A DNA stretch of 8,756 bases from an uncultured Oscillospiraceae bacterium (GCA_934465295.1 CAKSKU010000037.1:1-8756), one strand, 5' to 3'; shown: positions 1 to 6,841, counted from the first letter of the stretch. Made by a program: numbers and translations. Notes: generated by a model from the sequence alone, not told the origin.

Positions 1-26
1 AAACGTTTTGCGAATAAAATTCCTGC

Positions 27-54
27 ATTATATTTTTTTGTGAGAAAGTGTCAC
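27..54 (-). promoter_or_regulatory. Leftward sigma-A promoter for a gene outside the window
   Basis: Read on the minus strand, GTGACA (49-54; five of six bases of TTGACA) is followed after 16 bases by a perfect TATAAT (27-32). It would drive transcription leftward off the window edge, divergent from the 105-133 promoter. No coding sequence of the target gene is visible, so the assignment rests on the boxes alone. Confidence 0.45.
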
Positions 55-104
55 CTATCATTGACAATTGAACAGAATTACACATTAAATTTGCGCTTTT
101 TCTA

Positions 105-133
105 TTGAAATCCCCCGACTTATGTGGTATAAT
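105..133 (+). promoter_or_regulatory. Sigma-A promoter of the four-gene unit
   Basis: TTGAAA (105-110), a 17-base spacer and TATAAT (128-133) make a near-consensus promoter, with an extended -10 TGG just before the -10 box. Transcription should begin near 140, leaving a leader of about 40 bases before the ATG at 180. A weaker alternative lies upstream: TTGACA at 61-66 with TTAAAT at 85-90 (18-base spacer). Confidence 0.8.
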
Positions 134-162
134 TAACTTTAAGTATAAGTTTGTCAGATCGC

Positions 163-169
163 AAAGGAG
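163..169 (+). promoter_or_regulatory. Ribosome binding site that fixes the first gene's start
   Basis: AAAGGAG ends 10 bases before the ATG at 180. The reading frame is open further upstream to a TTG at 105, but that TTG is the promoter's -35 box and lies before the expected transcript start, so the ATG at 180 is the real start. Confidence 0.8.
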
Positions 170-179
170 CTTTATTTTA

Positions 180-1844
180 ATGGCAGAAAAATTTATCCAA
201 TTTGCGGTGAGGGACAGCAACGATCTCTTTAAGCTGGAGCTTTGCAAGACCTTGCTGCATTTTACCGAATTCGATTTCACATATTTCTGGGAAAGGTGCA
301 TGGACGCAGGCAGAGCTGCCAAAAAGTCGGGGCATCTTCCTGCAAGCACGGTTTCCAATGCTAAGACCGTTATTTCTGCTGCCCACCCTTACATTGAAGC
401 TATGATCGGTGCGGATTACTCCGAGATCGTGACCGACTGCATCATTGAATACATCTGCCACTCCGAACGCATCAGTCTTGACGAGCTTTGGGTGCGCTGC
501 ATTTCCCCCAAGACCAAGTACGAAGAAGCCATTTTCAACCGCATTTCCATGTTCAAGTCGGGCAAGGCTTCAAACGGCTGGACTAACATTGTCCGCTTAC
601 AGGAATATGCACAGAACAAGCTCGCTTTTATCTATGACACGAACGAGGACAAGACCGTTGACTCTGCTCAGGTCTTAAAGGTACGAAAGGAATATTTTGA
701 CGTTTCCTATTCCGTTGCCGCCAATGAGCTTGGAATGGCTGAAAAAAATCTTCCGTCCGTTTCCGTATGCAACCCCGGTTTAACGCCGACTGCCGCTTTT
801 ATGAATGCAAAGGTCGCAAAGGCTGTTTACCGCCGCTTCTCCGAGGCTTTTAAGCTTGGCGGCGATATGTCCGTTCCCGAGGGCAAAAACTGCGAATACA
901 TAAAAGACAAGCTTGCGATGGACGCTTATGATTTCGTCCGCGGAATGAAGCGTCCCGGTGAGCTTGATATGAAATTTGCGCTTGAAGCAATGGAGAACAA
1001 CCCCGTTGAGGTCTATCTTCCCGACAGCTTCAAAGCCGTGATAGACCTTGAATTTGACCTTATAATGAAAAACGGACTTGCTTTCCGCAGATGTGAAGAA
1101 TGCGGAAAATTCTTTGTTGCTGATGATGAAAGCTTCCTCTGCAACCGCATAAACAGCTCGGGCATGACCTGCCGACAGCAGGCGGACGCTCTGAGGACTG
1201 CCATTGCCGAGGCGGCGGAAACGCTCAAAGCAACTGAAAAAACCGAAGCTGTTCAGACCGCCGAAGAACCCGAGACGACTGTTCCCGAAGAACCAAAGAA
1301 GCCCGAACAGATACCTCCCGAGCTTGAAAAGAGAGGTCAGAAGATATACAATGCGCTTTACAAGCGTGTCGGAAAGGCTATGGACGAAAAGGAGTTCCAT
1401 GAGTGGAGCAGATACCTTTCCGATATGAAGAAAAACATCAAGGCGGGCGAAGCGACCGCTGACCAGCTCGGCGAGTTCCTCGATTATTCCGACAGACTTT
1501 GCGCCGAGGTGAAAAAGGGCAGAATGACTCCGCAGACCCAGTTCCGCTACCCCGAAGATGTTGAAAAGTCGGAGAAAATGTCGCCGCAGGAAGCTGCCGA
1601 TGAAGCAAAGAAGCCCGAGCCTCACCCCGATGTGATAAAGGCGGACGCAAGCTCGGTGCGCATCATAAAGCCGTTCAAGCCCGAGACTTTTGACAGCCTT
1701 GCAGATGCTTTTATGGCAGGAAAATTTGACGAGGACGGGGAAGAACCTCCGAAAAAGCCCGAGCCCGAGGTCAGGGAATACAACTGGACGAGAATGACCC
1801 GTGAAGAGGCTTACGGACTGAAAAAAGGCGGTGAGAGCGAATGA
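180..1844 (+). CDS. DUF6076-like protein with a four-Cys zinc-ribbon-like motif
   Basis: A predicted cytoplasmic protein of 554 aa; its function is unknown. The mostly helical N-terminal part (about 1-285) shows no motif I can name. Residues 285-335 hold a helix ending in LIMKNGLAFRRC and then C305-x2-C308-x12-C321-x9-C331, with CNR at the third Cys and TCR at the fourth, a pattern that suggests a zinc ribbon. Together with the helical segment at about 390-450 this resembles the Firmicute family DUF6076; that is recognition by eye, without a search. Linkers rich in Pro, Glu and Lys (KPE-type) lie at about 346-385, near 480 and near 525. There is no signal peptide or membrane segment. The start at 180 follows a good ribosome binding site. 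The stop overlaps the next start (ATGA at 1841-1844), implying translational coupling. A regulatory or nucleic-acid-binding role is possible but unproven. Confidence 0.82.
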   Translation: MAEKFIQFAVRDSNDLFKLELCKTLLHFTEFDFTYFWERCMDAGRAAKKSGHLPASTVSNAKTVISAAHPYIEAMIGADYSEIVTDCIIEYICHSERISLDELWVRCISPKTKYEEAIFNRISMFKSGKASNGWTNIVRLQEYAQNKLAFIYDTNEDKTVDSAQVLKVRKEYFDVSYSVAANELGMAEKNLPSVSVCNPGLTPTAAFMNAKVAKAVYRRFSEAFKLGGDMSVPEGKNCEYIKDKLAMDAYDFVRGMKRPGELDMKFALEAMENNPVEVYLPDSFKAVIDLEFDLIMKNGLAFRRCEECGKFFVADDESFLCNRINSSGMTCRQQADALRTAIAEAAETLKATEKTEAVQTAEEPETTVPEEPKKPEQIPPELEKRGQKIYNALYKRVGKAMDEKEFHEWSRYLSDMKKNIKAGEATADQLGEFLDYSDRLCAEVKKGRMTPQTQFRYPEDVEKSEKMSPQEAADEAKKPEPHPDVIKADASSVRIIKPFKPETFDSLADAFMAGKFDEDGEEPPKKPEPEVREYNWTRMTREEAYGLKKGGESE

Positions 1845-2488
1845 ATTTTATCAATGAAAGTGCGGCTATAAACGGTCTTGCCGATTATATCGTAAAGAGC
1901 GGCGTTTGCCTTTATAACTCCGTAAAATACATCTATTCGCTCGCCGAAAACGAGTTTTACAATGTCGATATAAGGGACATACTGAAAATAATCATCAACA
2001 ATTTTCCCGAAACGGACGGGATACGCTCGCTCGGACTGCGCATTGACGACTACACCTGCCGCCAGATGCAGAGCGAGGAATACAACAAGGTGCTGCCGCT
2101 CATGGTATTCAGCCTTGCGGTGCGCATACCCGTGCTGAAAAATGTCAAAAACGGCGATGACGTTATGACGGACGACCAGCTTTACAGGCTTTACAACGCT
2201 GTTATCGACAAGGGTGCGGAAAATTACCGTGAAATAATAACGGAATCGTTCCTCGAAACGAAATATCTCGTGCGAAAGGGAAAAAAGCTGCCGCCTTTCA
2301 CAGCCGACTGGTTCAAATCGTATATTCTGAGCAGCGTTCCTGCGCTGTCGGTGATAACCAACAAGAATATGTTCCTGCTCGGGTTTGCGGACACGCTTTT
2401 TGCCGTCTTTTACACCTGTATGGAGGACGGCTTATCCGAAAAGCTGCTTGAATATGCTGATGAAGCGCAGGCGGCAGACGGGGAATAA
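1841..2488 (+). CDS. Protein of unknown function, coupled to the upstream gene
   Basis: I do not recognise this 215-aa protein. It begins MNFINESAAINGLADYIVKS and appears largely helical. A hydrophobic stretch at about 168-195 (from SYILSSVP to FYTCM) is broken by polar residues, so it is more likely buried helix than a membrane segment. No signal peptide, Cys cluster or catalytic motif is evident, and the C-terminus is acidic. The ATG overlaps the stop of the zinc-ribbon-like gene by four bases, so the two are probably co-translated and may act as partners. A GGCGGTGAG sequence just upstream could serve as ribosome binding site. It ends 18 bases before the aroK start, consistent with one transcription unit. 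Codon use matches its neighbours, with no sign of transfer. Confidence 0.8.
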   Translation: MNFINESAAINGLADYIVKSGVCLYNSVKYIYSLAENEFYNVDIRDILKIIINNFPETDGIRSLGLRIDDYTCRQMQSEEYNKVLPLMVFSLAVRIPVLKNVKNGDDVMTDDQLYRLYNAVIDKGAENYREIITESFLETKYLVRKGKKLPPFTADWFKSYILSSVPALSVITNKNMFLLGFADTLFAVFYTCMEDGLSEKLLEYADEAQAADGE

Positions 2489-2492
2489 TTAC

Positions 2493-2497
2493 GGGAG
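2493..2497 (+). promoter_or_regulatory. Ribosome binding site that decides the aroK start
   Basis: GGGAG lies only 3 bases before an ATG at 2501 but 9 bases before the in-frame ATG at 2507. Normal spacing favours 2507, which removes two residues (Met-Thr) from the longest reading. Confidence 0.65.
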
Positions 2498-2506
2498 AAG
2501 ATGACT

Positions 2507-3016
2507 ATGAATAATATAAAGAAAACTGTTTTTCTCTGCGGCTTTATGGGCTGCGGAAAATCGACCGTCGGAAAGCTGCTTGCGCAGAAGCTCGGCTGCG
2601 GCTTCACCGATATGGATAATTATATTGTCGAAAAGCAGGGAATGCCCATTCCGCAGATATTCGCCGAAAAGGGCGAGGATTATTTCCGTGATGCCGAAAC
2701 GGACGCTGTAAGGGAGCTTTCCGAAAAGGCAGGAGTTATCGCCTGCGGCGGCGGCGCAATGCTTCGCAGGGTCAACGCCGATATCGCAAATTCGGCAGGA
2801 ACGGTCGTTTTCATCGATGTTCCGTTTGAAAGCTGCTACGCACGCATCTCGGGCGACAAAAACCGTCCTATCGTTGCGAACAACACCAAGGAGGAGCTCA
2901 ACCTTATCTATGACGGCAGAGCGCCTATATACAAGGAAAACTCCGCTCTCACCGCAGACGGCAGCGGCACTCCCGAGGAGATCGCCGAAAGGATAATCAA
3001 AGCACTGAAAGACTAA
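2507..3016 (+). CDS. aroK: Shikimate kinase
   Basis: Phosphorylates the 3-hydroxyl of shikimate with ATP, the fifth step of the chorismate (aromatic amino acid) pathway, in the cytoplasm. The 169-aa length is normal for the family. All the hallmarks are visible: Walker A GFMGCGKST (residues 12-20), the DMD shikimate-binding pair D35/D37, the FRDAE segment with R61 and E64, the glycine triplet CGGG (81-83), the lid arginine R120 in NRPI, and R138 in the RAPIY segment, which matches the substrate-binding arginine near the C-terminus. It follows the 215-aa gene by 18 bases, and the next ATG is 18 bases after its stop, so it is probably the third gene of the unit from the 105-133 promoter. No other aromatic-pathway gene is in the window, so its neighbours are not obviously metabolic partners. 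The start at 2507 is chosen by ribosome-binding-site spacing; an in-frame ATG at 2501 is possible. Confidence 0.96.
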   Translation: MNNIKKTVFLCGFMGCGKSTVGKLLAQKLGCGFTDMDNYIVEKQGMPIPQIFAEKGEDYFRDAETDAVRELSEKAGVIACGGGAMLRRVNADIANSAGTVVFIDVPFESCYARISGDKNRPIVANNTKEELNLIYDGRAPIYKENSALTADGSGTPEEIAERIIKALKD

Positions 3017-3034
3017 CCGAGAGGAAATGAATAA

Positions 3035-5974
3035 ATGAACAAAGTCTATGCACTCGGAGTCGATGTCGGCTCTACCACAGTTAAAACCGTAATTCTTGAT
3101 GAAAATAAGCAGATAATTTACTCAAAATACGAAAGACATTTTTCCAAGGTAAAGGAAACCGTAAAGTCACAGCTTGAAATTATCGCAAAGGAATATCCCG
3201 ATGCAAAGTTCAGGCTTTCGATAACGGGTTCGGCAGGTCTCGGACTTGCTACCGCTTCCGAGCTTCCGTTCGTCCAGGAGGTTTTCGGTGCTTTCATCGC
3301 AGTTAAGGAAAGCTATCCCGATGCCGATGTTGTTATCGAACTCGGCGGTGAGGATGCAAAGATAATCTTCCTCACGGGCGGCGTTGAGCAGCGAATGAAC
3401 GGCTCATGCGCAGGCGGCACGGGCGCATTCATCGACCAGATGGCAACGCTCCTCGGCATTACCACGGACGAAATGGATAAGCTTGCGCTCAATGCGGAAA
3501 AGGTATATCCTATCGCTTCACGCTGCGGCGTTTTTGCAAAATCCGATATCCAGCCGCTTCTCAACCAGGGCGCACGCCGTGAGGACGTTGCCGCTTCTAT
3601 CTTCCAAGCCGTTGTTGACCAGACCGTTTCGGGTCTTGCACAGGGCAGACAGATAAAGGGCAAGATACTTTTCCTCGGCGGTCCGCTTTCGTTCCAGATG
3701 GGACTTCGCAAGGCTTTCGTAGACACACTCCACCTTTCAGAAGAGAACGCTATATTCCCAGAAAACGCACCCTGCTTTATGGCTTACGGCTGCGCACTTC
3801 ACGCTAACGAGGTTTCGGACGAATATTCGCTTGACGATGTTATCGACCGCATCGAAAATGCCAAGATGACCGATGACATCATCACGGGCGATCCGCTCTT
3901 TGCTTCAAAGGAAGAATACAACGAATTCGTTGAACGCCACAAGAAATGCGACCTCGAATATGAGGATATCAGCACTTACGAGGGCGGCGCTTATCTCGGT
4001 ATTGACGCAGGCTCGACAACGACAAAGCTTGTGCTTATCACTCCCGAGGGCAGGCTGCTTTATCAGCACTACACCTCCAACAAGGGCAGACCGCTTGACG
4101 TTATCACCGATAAATTAAAGGAAATGTACGCTCTTATGGGCGACAGGATAACGATACTTTCCTCCGCCGTTACGGGTTACGGTGAGGATCTCATCAAAGC
4201 AGGCGTGGGCGTTGACTTCGGCATCGTTGAAACCGTTGCGCACTACAAGGCGGCTTCATTCTTCAAGCCCGATGTTGACTTTATCATCGACATCGGCGGT
4301 CAGGATATCAAGTGCTTCAAGATAAAAAATCACGCTATCGACAGCATTATGCTCAACGAAGCCTGTTCTTCGGGCTGCGGCTCGTTCATTCAGACGTTCG
4401 CACTTGCGCTCGGCTATGATATCGCAGACTTTGCACAGCTCGGACTTTTTGCAAAGCACCCCGTTGACCTCGGCTCACGCTGCACGGTATTTATGAACAG
4501 CTCCGTTAAGCAGGCGCAGAAGGACGGTGCTTCGGTCGAAGATATCTCCGCGGGTCTTTCCTCATCGATCATCAAGAATGCTATATATAAGGTTATCCGT
4601 GCGAAATCCGCAGACGAACTCGGCGAAAATGTCGTTGTTCAGGGCGGTACTTTCCTCAACGATGCGGTTCTCCGTGCATTTGAAAAGGAACTCGGAAAGA
4701 ACGTTGTCCGCCCCGCTATCGCAGGACTTATGGGCGCATTCGGTGCAGCTCTTTATGCTAAGGAAAAGTGCAAAGAGGCTTCGCATATCATCTCCGCAGA
4801 GGCTCTCGAAAACTTTACATATCAGTCAAAGCAGCTCAACTGCGGCGGCTGCGGCTCTCGCTGCGCACTTACAATGATAACCTTCAACGACGGAAGAAGA
4901 TTTATCAGCGGCAACCGCTGTGAAAAGGGCGCAGGAATCAAGCGCACCACCGAACCGCTCGACCTCTTTGAATACAAGTATAGACACCTCCTCTCAAAAG
5001 CAGACGAAAAGCCGACCGTTACACCTAAGGCAAAGGTCGGAATACCGCTCGCACTCGGACTTTATGAACAGCTCCCGTTCTGGGCAAAACTTTTCACAGA
5101 GCTTGGCTTTGAGGTCGTTATCTCCGAGGAAAGCACAAGAAAGACCTACTATAAGGGTCAGAACACTATCCCGTCCGATACGGTCTGCTACCCTGCAAAG
5201 CTTGCGCACGGACATATCATCAGCCTGCTTGAAAAGGGTGCAGACTTCATCTTCTATCCCTGCGAAAGCTATAATATCGACGACGGCGAAAGCGATAACC
5301 ATTATAACTGCCCCGTTGTCGCATACTACCCCGAGCTGCTCCGTGCGAATATTCCCGAGCTTAACGATAAGAATTTCATCTCGCCTTATATCGACATAAA
5401 CCTCCCGAAGCACTCGGCGGAAGTCCTCTCCGAGTCGCTCAAAGACTACGGCATCACGAAAAAGCAGGCAGCCGCAGCTTATGTTAAGGCTATGGATGCA
5501 CTCAAACAGTATATGACCGAGATCGAGACCGAGGGCGAGCGAATGATCGCCGAAGCAAGAAAGCAGAATATGCCTATCATCGTAATTGCCGGCAGACCTT
5601 ACCACCTCGACCCCGAGATAAACCACGGCATACACAAGCTCATCTCCTCGCTTGACCTCGCAGTTATCACCGAGGACAGCATCTTCAAAAAGGGTCACAC
5701 TCCAAAGCTTGATGTCCTCAACCAGTGGACATACCATTCAAGACTTTACCGTGCAGCGCAGTATGTCACAACGCAGAAGGATATGCAGCTCGTACAGCTT
5801 GTATCATTCGGCTGCGGCATCGACGCTATCACAACGGACGAGGTAAGAGGAATACTTGAAAGCGGCGGAAAGCTCTATACCCAGCTTAAGATCGACGAGA
5901 TAAACAACCTTGGCGCAGCAAAGATCAGACTTCGCAGCCTTGTTGCGGCTATGGAAGAAAACGACAAGAATTAA
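3035..5974 (+). CDS. 2-hydroxyacyl-CoA dehydratase activase-like protein, two ATPase domains plus DUF2229-like region
   Basis: A 979-aa cytoplasmic protein of the BcrA/BcrD/BadF/BadG ASKHA ATPase family. Members use ATP and an iron-sulfur cluster to pass a high-energy electron to dehydratases or related reductases. ATPase domain 1 (about 5-265) has the phosphate loop DVGSTTVKT and cluster-type cysteines C125 (SCAGGTG) and C164 (SRCGVFAKSD). Domain 2 (about 320-580) has DAGSTTTK, C444 (ACSSGCG) and C483 (SRCTVF). Both Cys pairs are 39 residues apart, the spacing known for HgdC. A further motif, C603-x2-C606-x3-C610 with C629 (NRCEKG), may bind another cluster or metal. A DUF2229-like region (about 665-880) and a tail with FGCGID (C927) follow. 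AGAGGA sits 9 bases before the ATG. Many relatives I recall run to about 1,400 aa with a further dehydratase-like part, absent here; the TAA lies at the edge of an intergenic repeat. No dehydratase subunit genes are nearby, so the substrate is unknown. Confidence 0.9.
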   Translation: MNKVYALGVDVGSTTVKTVILDENKQIIYSKYERHFSKVKETVKSQLEIIAKEYPDAKFRLSITGSAGLGLATASELPFVQEVFGAFIAVKESYPDADVVIELGGEDAKIIFLTGGVEQRMNGSCAGGTGAFIDQMATLLGITTDEMDKLALNAEKVYPIASRCGVFAKSDIQPLLNQGARREDVAASIFQAVVDQTVSGLAQGRQIKGKILFLGGPLSFQMGLRKAFVDTLHLSEENAIFPENAPCFMAYGCALHANEVSDEYSLDDVIDRIENAKMTDDIITGDPLFASKEEYNEFVERHKKCDLEYEDISTYEGGAYLGIDAGSTTTKLVLITPEGRLLYQHYTSNKGRPLDVITDKLKEMYALMGDRITILSSAVTGYGEDLIKAGVGVDFGIVETVAHYKAASFFKPDVDFIIDIGGQDIKCFKIKNHAIDSIMLNEACSSGCGSFIQTFALALGYDIADFAQLGLFAKHPVDLGSRCTVFMNSSVKQAQKDGASVEDISAGLSSSIIKNAIYKVIRAKSADELGENVVVQGGTFLNDAVLRAFEKELGKNVVRPAIAGLMGAFGAALYAKEKCKEASHIISAEALENFTYQSKQLNCGGCGSRCALTMITFNDGRRFISGNRCEKGAGIKRTTEPLDLFEYKYRHLLSKADEKPTVTPKAKVGIPLALGLYEQLPFWAKLFTELGFEVVISEESTRKTYYKGQNTIPSDTVCYPAKLAHGHIISLLEKGADFIFYPCESYNIDDGESDNHYNCPVVAYYPELLRANIPELNDKNFISPYIDINLPKHSAEVLSESLKDYGITKKQAAAAYVKAMDALKQYMTEIETEGERMIAEARKQNMPIIVIAGRPYHLDPEINHGIHKLISSLDLAVITEDSIFKKGHTPKLDVLNQWTYHSRLYRAAQYVTTQKDMQLVQLVSFGCGIDAITTDEVRGILESGGKLYTQLKIDEINNLGAAKIRLRSLVAAMEENDKN

Positions 5975-6086
5975 TTCGGAATGCGGAATTATTTGCATAG
6001 CTAACATTTGTCGGGCGCTGCGAAGCCAAACCAGCTGGTCAAGCTGAGCACAGCTTGCGAGGGGTCAAGGGGGCGAGAAGCCACCT

Positions 6087-6108
6087 TGTCGCTTCCGCAG
6101 AAGCGACA
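6087..6108 (+). repeat. Perfect 9-bp hairpin in the left repeat
   Basis: TGTCGCTTC, loop CGCA, then GAAGCGACA. The equivalent stem in the right copy (6674-6693) has different bases but still pairs fully. There is no U-run after it, so it is not an intrinsic terminator. Confidence 0.8.
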
Positions 6109-6166
6109 CTCCCTAAACTGACAGCAAATGCATTGCCGCAATAGGAAAATTACTAACAGCTATAAA

Positions 6167-6241
6167 GGCGCAATTCACACAAATAGGGGTAAACGAACTA
6201 TGAGAAATCAAGTTTGTAAAACCAATAATGTGAATTGCGCC
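6167..6241 (+). repeat. 75-base nested hairpin in the left repeat
   Basis: Perfect 13-bp arms GGCGCAATTCACA (6167-6179) and TGTGAATTGCGCC (6229-6241) enclose a second stem, ACGAACT against AGTTTGT, which pairs with one G-U. The right copy has the same 13-bp arms and a fully Watson-Crick inner stem. Confidence 0.85.
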
Positions 6242-6270
6242 AATTCTATTTTCCTAAAATAAACTATCCT

Positions 6271-6314
6271 CGGCATAAAATGCGCAGAGCGAAAGCGATA
6301 AGCATTTTACGCCG
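6271..6314 (+). repeat. Hairpin near the inner end of the left repeat
   Basis: CGGCATAAAATGC and GCATTTTACGCCG pair at 12 of 13 positions around an 18-base loop. It directly follows the CTATCCT shared by both copies; at the equivalent place in the right copy stands a hairpin of unrelated sequence (6466-6511). Confidence 0.75.
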
Positions 6315-6465
6315 ACATCGTTTGAACAGCGGTGTGGTGGGATATGAACGGCAAAAAGACATTTTAACGTAAGGTCAGATATTTGAATCCGCCGCTGACG
6401 AAATTTGTTGTGTTTACTGACATACTCCATCGCTGTTCATACTGCGTTTTACCATTCATACAGCG

Positions 6466-6511
6466 TTGAAGCTTCAAATTCACTCACTTCGTTCGTGGAT
6501 TTTTGCTTCAA
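6466..6511 (-). repeat. Hairpin near the inner end of the right repeat
   Basis: TTGAAGC (6466-6472) pairs with GCTTCAA (6505-6511), and AAATTCAC (6476-6483) with GTGGATTT (6495-6502) using one wobble pair. It occupies the same place as the 6271-6314 stem of the left copy but with different bases. Confidence 0.7.
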
Positions 6512-6537
6512 GGATAGATTTTTGAGGAAAATAGTAT

Positions 6538-6613
6538 GGCGCAATTCACATTTTATGGTTTTACGAACTTTATTTATCATAGTTCGTTTACCTTTTTTCG
6601 TGTGAATTGCGCC
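6538..6613 (-). repeat. 76-base nested hairpin in the right repeat
   Basis: Arms GGCGCAATTCACA (6538-6550) and TGTGAATTGCGCC (6601-6613) are identical to those of the left copy. The inner stem ACGAACT (6563-6569) with AGTTCGT (6581-6587) is perfect. Being palindromic, the arms read the same on both strands. Confidence 0.85.
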
Positions 6614-6673
6614 ATTATAGCTGTTAGTAATTTTTCTATTGCGACAATGCATTAGCCATAGTTTAAGGGAGTT

Positions 6674-6693
6674 TCGCTCTCTGCGGAGAGCGA
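6674..6693 (-). repeat. Perfect 8-bp hairpin in the right repeat
   Basis: TCGCTCTC, loop TGCG, then GAGAGCGA. It is the counterpart of 6087-6108: one arm changed from TTC to TCTC and the other from GAA to GAGA, so pairing is kept. Confidence 0.8.
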
Positions 6694-6694
6694 C

Positions 6695-6730
6695 AAGGGT
6701 GGCGCTGCCCCCTTGACCCCTGCCACCCTT
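6695..6730 (-). repeat. 9-bp hairpin in the right repeat
   Basis: AAGGGTGGC (6695-6703) pairs with GCCACCCTT (6722-6730) around an 18-base loop that contains the conserved GGGGTCAAGGGGGC (minus strand). The left copy has GGGGTCAAGGGGGC without this stem but with a neighbouring CAAGCTG/CAGCTTG hairpin. Confidence 0.7.
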
Positions 6731-6794
6731 TAAAAAGCGTGGACGTAAACTTTGGTTGGCTTCGCATTGCTCGACAAATGTCAGCTATGCAAAA

Positions 6795-6826
6795 AATTCC
6801 GAATTCCGCATTCCGAATTCCGAATT
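6795..6826. repeat. Short tandem AATTCCG repeat at the right outer end
   Basis: Four tandem variants of AATTCCG, one carrying an extra C (AATTCCGC), followed by AATT. The matching left end (5973-5990) has fewer units, suggesting variable unit number at the element ends. Confidence 0.8.
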
Positions 6827-6841
6827 ATTTTAATTTTTCCC

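Larger units (their letters stand above)
5973..6345 (+). repeat. Left copy of the intergenic repeat
   Basis: The unit begins with AATTCGGAATGCGGAATT (5973-5990), overlapping the TAA of the upstream gene. It carries in order a CAAGCTG/CAGCTTG hairpin (6040-6057), a 9-bp hairpin (6087-6108), the 75-base hairpin (6167-6241) and a 13-position hairpin (6271-6314), ending near the TGAACAGCG shared with the right copy. A 44-codon open frame at 6128-6262 has no ribosome binding site and is not considered a gene. The inner boundary is approximate. Confidence 0.75.
5973..6826. repeat. Gene-free region formed by two inverted copies of an intergenic repeat
   Basis: The stretch between the activase-like gene and the rplJ promoter holds no convincing gene. 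The reverse complement of its right half closely matches its left half: outer ends built on AATTCCG, then TTTGCATAGCT-ACATTTGTCG, TGCGAAGCCAA, GGGGTCAAGGGGGC, an ATGCATTG...AACAGCTATA block, a long hairpin, CTATTTTCCT and TGAACAGCG. Over the best ungapped block (6128-6224 against 6652-6556) I count about ten differences in 97 positions. The centre, about 6346-6421, is unique. The form fits a pair of non-autonomous MITE-like or REP-like elements with no transposase. A transcript across it could fold into one very long hairpin. Confidence 0.85.
6422..6826 (-). repeat. Right, inverted copy of the intergenic repeat
   Basis: Read on the minus strand it begins with the AATTCCG-type end (6795-6826) and repeats the order of the left copy: GGGTGGC/GCCACCC hairpin, TCGCTCTC hairpin, 76-base hairpin, a stem at 6466-6511, and TGAACAGCG followed by TATG close to the centre. 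It is slightly longer than the left copy because of a longer outer end and an insertion near the centre. A 67-codon minus-strand open frame (6449-6652) lies in it; it shares its first residues with the left-copy frame, but indels break the match and no ribosome binding site precedes it. Confidence 0.75.

Noticed and set aside
105..179. In-frame upstream extension of the first gene from a TTG at 105.
   Set aside because: The TTG is the promoter's -35 box and would lie before the transcript start; the ATG at 180 has a good ribosome binding site.
780..1625. 281-codon minus-strand open frame inside the first gene.
   Set aside because: It is the complement of a strongly supported coding frame, lacks its own promoter or ribosome binding site and has no recognisable family.
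3027..3038. Three-codon mini frame (ATG AAT AAA TGA) whose stop overlaps the activase-like gene's start.
   Set aside because: It lies only one base after the AGAGGA site, too close for initiation, whereas the ATG at 3035 has normal spacing; probably coincidence.
4994..5737. 247-codon minus-strand open frame inside the activase-like gene.
   Set aside because: It lies opposite conserved activase domains and is explained by the codon bias of the real gene.
6128..6262. 44-codon open frame in the left repeat, with a related 67-codon frame on the minus strand at 6449-6652 in the right repeat, both starting MHCRNRKITNSY.
   Set aside because: Neither has a ribosome binding site. Identity follows the DNA repeat and its hairpins, not codon positions, and a single-base length difference near 6224-6229 breaks the shared frame. 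They are best seen as by-products of a structured repeat.
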